Origin: Actinomycetota bacterium
Lineage (GTDB): Bacteria; Actinomycetota; Humimicrobiia; Humimicrobiales; Humimicrobiaceae
Length of the DNA stretch: 5,460 bases
Reading direction: 5' to 3'
Assembly: GCA_014360385.1 (NCBI GenBank)
Contig: JACIXO010000105.1
Coordinates: forward strand, 1 to 5,460
The position numbers and the translations under genes were made by a program. The notes under the pieces were generated by a model. The model was not told the DNA's origin and did no database searches. It saw only the letters and a list, made by a program, of their open reading frames with translations. Shown here piece after piece: positions 1 through 4,800 of this stretch; within the stretch, counting starts at the first letter, position 1; each line of letters begins with the position of its first letter.

Positions 1-269
1 TTTCTAGCCGGGCCTGGTTCCTTTGTATCCCACTTAGATTTTACAAACCCCTCTGATTCCAACAAACTTAGCGTCCTATATATCGCACCAGGATCAGTGC
101 CAGATTCTGTAAACCCTAGCTCAGAATATCTATCAGTAAGTTCATATCCATGAGAAGGTTTTTCAGCAAGAAGTAAAAGTAGAGAAGGAATTAGAAACCT
201 ATTTGACCTTCCACTATGGCAAGAACAATTATGGGTTTTATTATTTTTACAATTTTCATTAACACACAT
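1..269 (-). CDS. PadR-family transcriptional regulator, N-terminal part, cut by the left edge
   Basis: A minus-strand frame runs open off the left edge and gives 89 residues. Residues 25-89 match the PadR winged-helix domain: a hydrophobic first helix (FLIPSLLLLLAEKPSHGYEL, 25-44), then DPGAIYRTLSLLESEGFV (59-76), and a wing starting KSKWDTKEPGPAR. PadR proteins are usually 100-180 residues, so the rest of the wing and the C-terminal dimerisation helix lie outside. Before the domain is a Cys/His-rich extension with C2, C7, C15, C17, H13 and H18, which could bind a metal or metalloid or act as a thiol switch; that role is inference. The start is uncertain. ATG at 269 has AAGG only 3 nt upstream, while an in-frame GTG at 290 adds seven residues but has no ribosome binding site. 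PadR proteins are mostly dimeric repressors, often autoregulated; a strong promoter with a dyad lies about 200 bp upstream. Family call firm, ligand unknown. Confidence 0.88.
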   Translation of the reverse strand, partial: MCVNENCKNNKTHNCSCHSGRSNRFLIPSLLLLLAEKPSHGYELTDRYSELGFTESGTDPGAIYRTLSLLESEGFVKSKWDTKEPGPAR

Positions 270-442
270 TTGCCTTAATATTACCTTCACTACTAAATAA
301 TCTTAAGAATGTTTTTAATTCTTTAAGGAAATTTGTTCTCCTTTATTTCAAGATTTAAATTAATTTGTGTTATATAGAATAATTGGCAGAACATATAAAA
401 ACTACAAAAACATTATTTCCTGGTATTTAAAATAAGCTATAT

Positions 443-469
443 ACATATAAATGTTTTTAACATATATGT
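443..469. promoter_or_regulatory. Dyad of ACAT/ATGT half-sites at the predicted transcription start (candidate operator)
   Basis: The left arm is ACATAT (443-448) plus ATGTT (451-455); the right arm is AACAT (459-463) plus ATATGT (464-469). All 11 base pairs match, with a 2-nt bulge and a 3-nt centre. It begins at the start point predicted from the promoter at 476-504, where a bound repressor would block initiation. Published PadR operators use ATGT-N8-ACAT. The half-sites here match but the inner spacing is 5 bp, so assigning it to the PadR protein encoded here is inference. In RNA the same sequence could fold as a hairpin at the 5' end of the leader. Confidence 0.5.
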
Positions 470-475
470 GGTTAA

Positions 476-504
476 ATAATATATTAATATTATACAAATG
501 TCAA
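476..504 (-). promoter_or_regulatory. Sigma-A-type promoter for the padR-like gene
   Basis: On the minus strand, a perfect -35 box TTGACA (504-499) is followed by a 17-bp spacer and a -10 box TATTAT (481-476, five of six consensus bases). Transcription would start near 469 and run left into the padR-like gene, giving a leader of about 200 nt. It is the best promoter match I found in the window. The activity itself is inferred from sequence only. Confidence 0.72.
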
Positions 505-617
505 TACCCGAATTGGTTTTGGTGATTATAAAAGATTTTTCAGGGTTATCTAATTTCTTTACCGTATTAAGTAGAGATTTTAATTACACACGATTAAGTA
601 AAATTTTTTCTGTAAAT

Positions 618-633
618 TGGACAAAAATGTCCA
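618..633. repeat. Perfect palindrome TGGACA-N4-TGTCCA
   Basis: TGGACAaaaaTGTCCA has 6-bp arms and a 4-bp A-tract centre. A third TGGACA lies at 697-702, so ATGTCCAT (627-634) and ATGGACAT (696-703) also form an inverted pair across about 60 bp. Two six-base half-sites around four bases is the geometry of CRP/FNR-type operators, but the half-site is not the textbook FNR or CRP one. As RNA it would make a short GC-containing hairpin, without a good T-run on either side to act as a terminator. Confidence 0.5.
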
Positions 634-642
634 TCACACTTT

Positions 643-680
643 AAAAATATTAAGTTATTGTTATCGTAAAAAAACAATAA
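643..680 (-). terminator. Weak candidate terminator after the 72-residue gene
   Basis: Read on the minus strand, TTATTGTT (680-673) can pair with AACAATAA (662-655) across a 10-nt loop. Seven bases after the stem comes TTTTT (647-643). It lies about 43 nt after the stop codon at 723. The stem has only one G-C pair and the T-run is displaced, so this is a weak call. Confidence 0.22.
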
Positions 681-722
681 TAGAAAGTAGAAGTTATGGA
701 CATTAATAAGAGTAATGCTAAA

Positions 723-941
723 CTACTTTTTCTTAAATTCATCTTTTTGACCAGGTTTATAACTAGCCTCAAAAACAGGGACACAGCCTTGCTTTTCTAA
801 CTGCTTTAGTTTTGGCTGCAATACTTCGTTTATGAAATTAAGTGCTTTCTCTTTACTCTGGTCAATTAAGACTTCTTTTAATAAATAGTACTCACTTGGG
901 TTTAAGCTTATTACTAATTTCTTCTTAACATGATCCTTCAT
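723..941 (-). CDS. Small 72-residue protein of unknown function
   Basis: I do not recognise a named family. The protein is lysine-rich, with no signal peptide or membrane segment, so probably cytosolic. It opens with a short basic, probably beta segment (KKKLVISL, 6-13), followed by helix-prone stretches (about 15-50), one cysteine (C53 in QGCVPVFEASY) and a basic tail ending in three lysines. The strand-helix-helix order loosely recalls ribbon-helix-helix DNA-binding proteins, but I see no defining motif. The ATG at 941 is the only usable start, since an in-frame TAA lies two codons upstream. The ribosome binding site is poor. It follows the Fe-S protein gene by 74 bp in the same direction and may share its transcript, although a tandem repeat fills the gap and could carry separate control. 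The balanced, non-repetitive composition favours a real gene over chance. Confidence 0.62.
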   Translation of the reverse strand: MKDHVKKKLVISLNPSEYYLLKEVLIDQSKEKALNFINEVLQPKLKQLEKQGCVPVFEASYKPGQKDEFKKK

Positions 942-951
942 ATTGTCTTAC

Positions 952-979
952 TTATGTACTCGTAATTTATGTACTCGTA
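952..979. repeat. Tandem direct repeat, 13-bp unit with 15-bp period
   Basis: TTATGTACTCGTA occurs twice, at 952-964 and 967-979, separated by 2 bp, without mismatch. It sits 11-38 bp upstream of the start codon of the 72-residue gene, where a ribosome binding site and -10 region would be. Each copy contains GTAC and the near-palindrome TAC-TC-GTA. A weak -35/-10 pair (TTGTGT, 17 bp, CATAAA) on the minus strand would put the -10 inside the right-hand copy. Tandem binding sites or a small duplication would both explain it. Confidence 0.6.
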
Positions 980-1015
980 GTTAAAATAACACAAGGGGGA
1001 AGAAAAAATTAAAAC

Positions 1016-1564
1016 TCATCTAAAAGCTGATGGGATTTCAAATCCTGCCTTTTGAAGTAGTTCAAGTATCTGTGCTCGCTTTCTACTAAATTCTGCTTGA
1101 AAAAGTTTAGAACACCTTAATATACTTGCTTTTCCCTCTGTAATTTTAACTGCAAATGCAAGACAGGTAAGTTCACCACATTTACGACAATTGTTTTGTG
1201 GTAATAATTTATAAATATCCATAACCTTTGGTTTTTCTCTTCTTTCGTAATTTGGCTCTATATCGTTTCTTTTTTCATATGTATCATTTATAAGTTTTAA
1301 CATTTCATCTAAGATTTTTTTAGCTTCTTTTTCGTCATCTACTCTTGTTATAGCTATCTTGCGGGGATGAATAGTAATTAGCTTTTCCCCTTGTGGAATT
1401 GTTATAGCATTAGCGCTCTTTATATAAATCGCATTCTTAATTATTGAATTTATATAAGGCATAACTTCTGAAGCGTCATCAGATAGAGAAGCAATTACCC
1501 TTATTTTCTCAGGATCAGCCAGACATGGCAAAATTTCTTCAATTTTATAACTATCTACAAGCAT
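1016..1564 (-). CDS. Fe-S cluster protein with C-terminal CxxC-x4-C-x16-C domain
   Basis: The 182-residue protein has two parts. Residues 1-110 form an alpha/beta region of no named fold that I recognise (ILPCLADPEKIRVIASLSDD at 11-30; HPRKI at 66-70; ERRE at 107-110). Residues 115-155 carry the 4Fe-4S domain of the PF04060 type, with MDIYKLLPQNNCRKCGELTC, then LAFAVKI and a final Cys; ligands C126, C129, C134 and C151. The same motif occurs in the large subunit of the corrinoid iron-sulfur protein of the Wood-Ljungdahl pathway and in electron-transfer proteins of anaerobes. Here it stands alone without a corrinoid or ferredoxin domain, so the partner is unknown. A helical tail ends the protein. 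No in-frame start exists just upstream of ATG 1564, and the ribosome binding site is weak. The cysteine desulfurase gene lies 123 bp upstream in the same direction and could supply its sulfur; that link is inference. Confidence 0.85.
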   Translation of the reverse strand: MLVDSYKIEEILPCLADPEKIRVIASLSDDASEVMPYINSIIKNAIYIKSANAITIPQGEKLITIHPRKIAITRVDDEKEAKKILDEMLKLINDTYEKRNDIEPNYERREKPKVMDIYKLLPQNNCRKCGELTCLAFAVKITEGKASILRCSKLFQAEFSRKRAQILELLQKAGFEIPSAFR

Positions 1565-1687
1565 AGTACCACAATATATGAATAATACATATGAATATTA
1601 CCTAATAAACAATGAAAATAAAATATAGTTAATTATTACCCTCAATACTATTTGCTAGTTACAGTTTTAACTATAAAACAAAAAGTC

Positions 1688-2908
1688 TCAATTAAGCTTA
1701 TTTTTTACAATTATTTCCTTTATTTTCTTTACTACTTCCTCCAGATCCCTTTCAGTATTTTCTACACCAAGTGAAAACCTTATAGCATTCTTAGCCAATT
1801 CGGGCTCAATACCCATCGCCAATAGCACATGTGATGGTTCTATAAGACCTGAAGTACAAGCTGAACCACTAGAAACATAAATGCCTTCCCGACTTAGGTA
1901 GGATATCAGTAATTCACTATCAACACCATTAAAACACACATTGAGTGTATTTGGCAGACATTTTTTATCTGGGCTATTTATTCTTAAATCAACCATACCT
2001 GATAGCTCTTCAATTAATTTTTCTTTTAAAAACTCCTTAAGCTTTGCCATAATATCAATATTTCTTTTTAAATTTTTTCTCACAATCTCACAAGCATATC
2101 CAAAAGCTATAATTGAACAAACATTTTCAGTTCCTGGTCTTAAACCCTTTTCCTGGTGTCCTCCATGGAGAATTGGAAATAGCTTTACACCATTTCTAAC
2201 ATAAAGAGCTCCCACACCTTTGGGTCCATGAATCTTATGGGAGGAAAGAGAAAGTAAATCTACCCCTAATTTTTTTACATCTATTTCCATTTTCCCTAAT
2301 CCCTGAACTGCATCACAATGAAAAATTATATTTTCATTTAAACTTTTTGCTATCTTAACCAGTTCCTCAATTGGTTGAATAGAGCCAATCTCATTATTAG
2401 CTAGCATAATCGAAATTAAGACCGTATCCTTTCCTATGGCTGATCTAAATTCTCCTTTATCTACAAATCCACTACCATCTACAGGCAAATAAGAAACCAT
2501 GCATTGATAATTATCCTTATAATTTTTTTCAATATAGCGAAATACATTCAAAATAGATAAATGCTCAATCTGTGATGTTATAAGGTGCAAATTTGCTCGT
2601 TTATTTCTTGCCATTATGGATTGCTTATACAGTAAATTTCTTAAATAATCTAAATAACCTTTTATAGCAAGATTATTAGACTCAGTACCTCCACTTGTAA
2701 AGTAAATTTCATTTTTATCACAATTTATTAGCTTTGCAACTTGATCCCTTGCTTTCTCAATTTCCAATCTTGTCTTCTTAGCTATTTCATATGGAGATGA
2801 AGGATTTGCAAAAATTAATCTATTACATCTATCTAAAACATTAGCTACTTCACTACAAAGAGGTGTTGTTGCATTATAGTCTAAATATATATGCCTTGTC
2901 ACCTTCAT
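1688..2908 (-). CDS. nifS: Cysteine desulfurase, NifS/IscS type
   Basis: This PLP enzyme takes sulfur from L-cysteine, giving alanine and an enzyme persulfide that feeds Fe-S cluster or thio-cofactor assembly in the cytosol. At 406 residues it has normal family length and all key sites: YLDYNATTP (8-16), TSGGTESNN (71-79), H116 stacking on PLP (IEHLS), HCDAVQ with D199 and Q202, SSHKIHGPKG with Schiff-base lysine K225, RPGTEN (257-262), and SSGSACTSG with the persulfide cysteine C351 on the longer loop of class I enzymes. There is an insertion of about 14 residues, rich in basic residues, near 86-105 compared with Azotobacter NifS. ATG 2908 is chosen because it leaves only five residues before the conserved HIYLDYNATTP; AAGG lies 13 nt upstream, so the ribosome binding site is not ideal. 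No IscU or NifU scaffold gene is in the window. Which member of the NifS/IscS group it is cannot be settled here. Confidence 0.95.
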   Translation of the reverse strand: MKVTRHIYLDYNATTPLCSEVANVLDRCNRLIFANPSSPYEIAKKTRLEIEKARDQVAKLINCDKNEIYFTSGGTESNNLAIKGYLDYLRNLLYKQSIMARNKRANLHLITSQIEHLSILNVFRYIEKNYKDNYQCMVSYLPVDGSGFVDKGEFRSAIGKDTVLISIMLANNEIGSIQPIEELVKIAKSLNENIIFHCDAVQGLGKMEIDVKKLGVDLLSLSSHKIHGPKGVGALYVRNGVKLFPILHGGHQEKGLRPGTENVCSIIAFGYACEIVRKNLKRNIDIMAKLKEFLKEKLIEELSGMVDLRINSPDKKCLPNTLNVCFNGVDSELLISYLSREGIYVSSGSACTSGLIEPSHVLLAMGIEPELAKNAIRFSLGVENTERDLEEVVKKIKEIIVKNKLN

Positions 2909-3117
2909 TATTATCTTTTTGCCTTACTTATCTACTAATTATCTTGAATTAAATTTATGCTTTTGGGTTTCTTTTTGGTTTTTTATTATTTGTCTTTTCT
3001 TATATCTTTTAACATTCCATCTTTAAAAAAGTATTAAATTTCTGTAAAAAGATTTAGAAAAGAGGTACACACTTATGAAATTTCTAATATTTTATTTATC
3101 TTTTACCAAGTAAGAGA

Positions 3118-4077
3118 CTAACACATTTCACAAGTTTTTATATAATCTAATAAATCATTTAAGTTAGCAGTTGCTAATGCAACTGTTGAATCAGCGGCAC
3201 CATAGTAGATTAGAATTTCATTTGTTTTTTCATCAAGTACGGTCCCACATGGAAAAACAACATCATCAACATTACCAACTCTTTCATAGCTTTCTTTTGG
3301 TCCAAAAACCCAATCTTTTGTTCTACGTATTACTTCAAGTGTTTCTAAATCTAATAAAGCAAGTCCAACTCTATAAATAGTACCAGAGGCAGTATCTCTT
3401 GCACCATGATAAATAATTAACCACCCATCCGGCGTCTCAATAGGCGGTGGACCCAATCCAACTCTACTGCAATCCCATGACCTGTGCCTTGTTGGTATTA
3501 GTACTCTGTCGTTTCCCCAGAAATCTAAATCCTTTGAAAAAGAAACCCAGATATCAGCTCTTCCCTCAACGATAGGTCTATTTATTAAAGCATAGTAACC
3601 ATTTATAGTTTTAGGAAATAATGATGCATCTTTGTTAGGTGGTATTAATTTATGACCCAACCTTTTAAAATTTATAAAATCTTTAGTTGATATTAAAGAA
3701 ATTCCTGGTGGCTCACCAGTCACACATTCAAAAAAAGAAATGCAGGTAATTATATATTCTTCTCTTTCCTCAAGCCAAACAATTCTGGGATCTTCTAATC
3801 CAAATAGAGCCTCGCCAAACTCCTTTTTTGCAACCAATGTTGGCGCAGAATCTATTCGCCAATTCGTTTTTCCATCTTTACTTCTAGCAATAGTTAAATG
3901 AGAGTAGCCTTGTCTATCTTCTACCCTGACTAAAAGCAAAATCTCATCATTTAATTTTATAGCTCCTGGGTTAAAGACAGCACCCACCTTATAGGGCCAA
4001 TTCTCTGGTGTAAGTATTGGATTTTTTTTATACCTTTTAAAAAGCTCTTTAAAACTATTAAAATTTTTATATTTCAT
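3118..4077 (-). CDS. GH130-family beta-mannoside phosphorylase or glycosidase
   Basis: A cytosolic five-bladed beta-propeller enzyme of glycoside hydrolase family 130 (319 residues, full length, no signal peptide). Members mostly phosphorolyse beta-mannosides to mannose 1-phosphate; some hydrolyse beta-1,2-mannosides. Landmarks are NPILTPENWPY (19-29), FNPGAIKL (35-42), LLVRVEDRQG (48-57), FGLEDPRIVW (92-101) with D96 as the likely catalytic acid, NKDASLFP (148-155), NRPIVEGRADIW (166-177), GLGPPPIET (207-215), YHGARD (223-228), VVFPCG (273-278) and YYGAAD (291-296). Basic residues K149, R167 and H224 stand where phosphate-binding residues of phosphorylases are expected, which favours phosphorolysis, but subfamily and substrate cannot be fixed by eye. 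The C-terminus ends TCEMC, a CxxC tail I do not know from the family. GAGAG sits 3 nt before ATG 4077. No transporter or other sugar gene lies nearby. Confidence 0.9.
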   Translation of the reverse strand: MKYKNFNSFKELFKRYKKNPILTPENWPYKVGAVFNPGAIKLNDEILLLVRVEDRQGYSHLTIARSKDGKTNWRIDSAPTLVAKKEFGEALFGLEDPRIVWLEEREEYIITCISFFECVTGEPPGISLISTKDFINFKRLGHKLIPPNKDASLFPKTINGYYALINRPIVEGRADIWVSFSKDLDFWGNDRVLIPTRHRSWDCSRVGLGPPPIETPDGWLIIYHGARDTASGTIYRVGLALLDLETLEVIRRTKDWVFGPKESYERVGNVDDVVFPCGTVLDEKTNEILIYYGAADSTVALATANLNDLLDYIKTCEMC

Positions 4078-4103
4078 TTTCTCTCAATAATTTTCTTTCA
4101 TTT

Positions 4104-4141
4104 ATAATATAATTATGGTTTTTTTAACCAAAATTTTTCAA
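4104..4141 (-). promoter_or_regulatory. Possible promoter of the GH130 gene
   Basis: Two overlapping readings exist on the minus strand. The first is TTGAAA (4141-4136), 18 bp, CATAAT (4117-4112). The second is TTGGTT (4131-4126), 16 bp, TATTAT (4109-4104). Both would start transcription 20-40 bp before ATG 4077. A small hairpin, TGGTT-N5-AACCA, lies within. In such AT-rich DNA chance matches are common, so this is a weak call. Confidence 0.3.
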
Positions 4142-4179
4142 ACAAATTTCCATAAATATATTTTACAAAATACAAAATT

Positions 4180-4198
4180 AAAAAAAAAAAAAAAAAAA
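4180..4198. repeat. 19-base poly(A) run (poly(T) on the coding strand)
   Basis: Nineteen consecutive A on the plus strand, between the DGC gene (stop at 4210) and the GH130 gene. Tracts this long are prone to slippage in replication, transcription and sequencing, so the exact length is unreliable. On the minus strand it is a T-run 11 bases after the stop codon, fitting a role in termination. Confidence 0.9.
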
Positions 4199-4217
4199 TA
4201 GCTAATCCATTATTTTT
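4180..4217 (-). terminator. Candidate intrinsic terminator after the DGC gene
   Basis: On the minus strand AAAAATA (4217-4211), which includes the stop codon, can pair with TATTTTT at the head of the 19-T run across a 10-nt loop that holds a TAAT/ATTA inner pairing. The T-run is exceptionally long. The stem is A/T only and therefore weak, so termination could be partial and allow read-through to the GH130 gene. Confidence 0.38.
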
Positions 4218-4611
4218 CTTCTTCAATATTTTTTACTTTGCTAATAATATCATCTGATATTTTTTCAACTATGTCCTGGCTATAAGCATTCGGATCGGAA
4301 ACTTTTTTTACTTTGTAGTCCTCTAAAACCTGGATCTCCAAATCAGATTTTTTATTAGTATACTTATTAATTATTTTAGAAGCACATTTAAATGGACATC
4401 CGTCAACTACAATTACTTTTTCTGCGTCAGCTATCTTATTTAAAGAAATTTCATGATTTTGAGTAAGACCAGCAAGACAAACCATAATATATTTGTCTGA
4501 TTTTTTGCATAAACTTTGAGCTACTGCATTACTAATTTGCCCGGTATTCGAAGCACCTGAACAAACTGCAATTGCTATCTTTTTATCATTACTTTTATTA
4601 TTACTTTGCAT
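4210..4611 (-). CDS. DGC-domain putative zinc-binding protein
   Basis: A 133-residue cytosolic protein matching the DGC-domain family (PF08859), small anaerobe-associated proteins annotated as putative zinc-binding. It opens with KIAIAVCSGASNTGQISNAV (11-30), a strand followed by a C-S-G-x-S-N-T-G loop, then YIMVCLAGL (41-49) and KVIVVDGCPFKCA (65-77), which carries the name-giving Asp-Gly-Cys. Likely ligands are C17, C45, C72 and C76; C35 is extra. The alpha/beta pattern suggests a Rossmann-like fold; biochemical function is unproven. The frame can be opened at a GTG at 4620, but that G is the last base of the ribosome binding site AAGGAG (4625-4620), which sits 8 nt from ATG 4611, so ATG is the better start. 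The Acr3 gene ends 189 bp upstream, and the pairing suggests a metalloid or metal role (inference). Confidence 0.85.
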   Translation of the reverse strand: MQSNNKSNDKKIAIAVCSGASNTGQISNAVAQSLCKKSDKYIMVCLAGLTQNHEISLNKIADAEKVIVVDGCPFKCASKIINKYTNKKSDLEIQVLEDYKVKKVSDPNAYSQDIVEKISDDIISKVKNIEEEK

Positions 4612-4619
4612 TTTATACA

Positions 4620-4625
4620 CTCCTT
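4620..4625 (-). promoter_or_regulatory. Ribosome binding site AAGGAG deciding the DGC gene start
   Basis: AAGGAG within AGAAGGAG, with 8 nt to ATG 4611. It is the strongest ribosome binding site next to a start in the window. It overlaps the alternative GTG at 4620 and so rules that start out. Confidence 0.85.
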
Positions 4626-4800
4626 CTATCTATATCCTTTTTATTTTTTCATCTAAACTATTACTACTAAAAGTTTTTTCTAATACTTAAAAAAATTTCT
4701 TCTCTGATAAATTCAGCTACTATAGTTATGCGCTTAATATCTTATAATATCTATCTTATATCTAATATCCATATTTGTAATTAACTGTTATTTGAATATA

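Larger units (their letters stand above)
270..722. other. Gene-free AT-rich region between the 72-residue gene and padR
   Basis: This 453-bp stretch has no convincing gene on either strand. It separates the stop of the 72-residue gene (723) from the start of the padR-like gene (269), so it should hold the end of one transcript and the control region of the next. It contains a weak A/T hairpin (655-680), TGGACA half-sites (618-633 and 697-702), a consensus-like minus-strand promoter (476-504), an ACAT/ATGT dyad (443-469), and a leader of about 200 nt. The leader holds an AAGGAG at 338-343 with no start codon at a usable distance, and an imperfect hairpin, CTTAAGAAT (302-310) with ATTCTTTAAG (318-327), which could fold just before the start codon. 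A 48-codon plus-strand frame (498-644) lacks a ribosome binding site and is probably chance. Confidence 0.7.

Noticed and set aside
498..644. A 48-codon plus-strand open frame starting at ATG 498.
   Set aside because: It has no ribosome binding site, overlaps the minus-strand promoter and the TGGACA palindrome, and matches no family I recognise; this length is expected by chance in the region.
952..979. The tandem repeat as a CRISPR fragment.
   Set aside because: Only two 13-bp units with a 2-bp gap; no spacer-length intervals and no cas genes.
1576..1597. Nine-base direct repeat ATATGAATA with 13-bp period upstream of the Fe-S protein gene.
   Set aside because: A/T-only apart from one G, short, and likely by chance in this composition.
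1941..2204. Plus-strand open frame of 87 codons.
   Set aside because: It lies entirely antisense to the cysteine desulfurase gene, whose protein is fully conserved; a shadow frame.
2909..3117. Promoter for the cysteine desulfurase gene in the 209-bp gap.
   Set aside because: No -35/-10 pair better than background; the gap is mostly A-rich on the coding strand, with no clear hairpin or terminator.
3171..3380. Plus-strand open frame of 69 codons.
   Set aside because: Antisense to the conserved C-terminal half of the GH130 gene; low-complexity His/Gln/Leu-rich product.
4210..4620. GTG at 4620 as start of the DGC protein.
   Set aside because: The GTG overlaps the AAGGAG ribosome binding site; ATG 4611 is correctly spaced from it.
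4621..4800. Terminator or structured RNA between the Acr3 and DGC genes.
   Set aside because: The minus strand shows only degenerate GATAT-type repeats and a 4-bp CTGA/TCAG stem before an A/T stretch; too weak to call.
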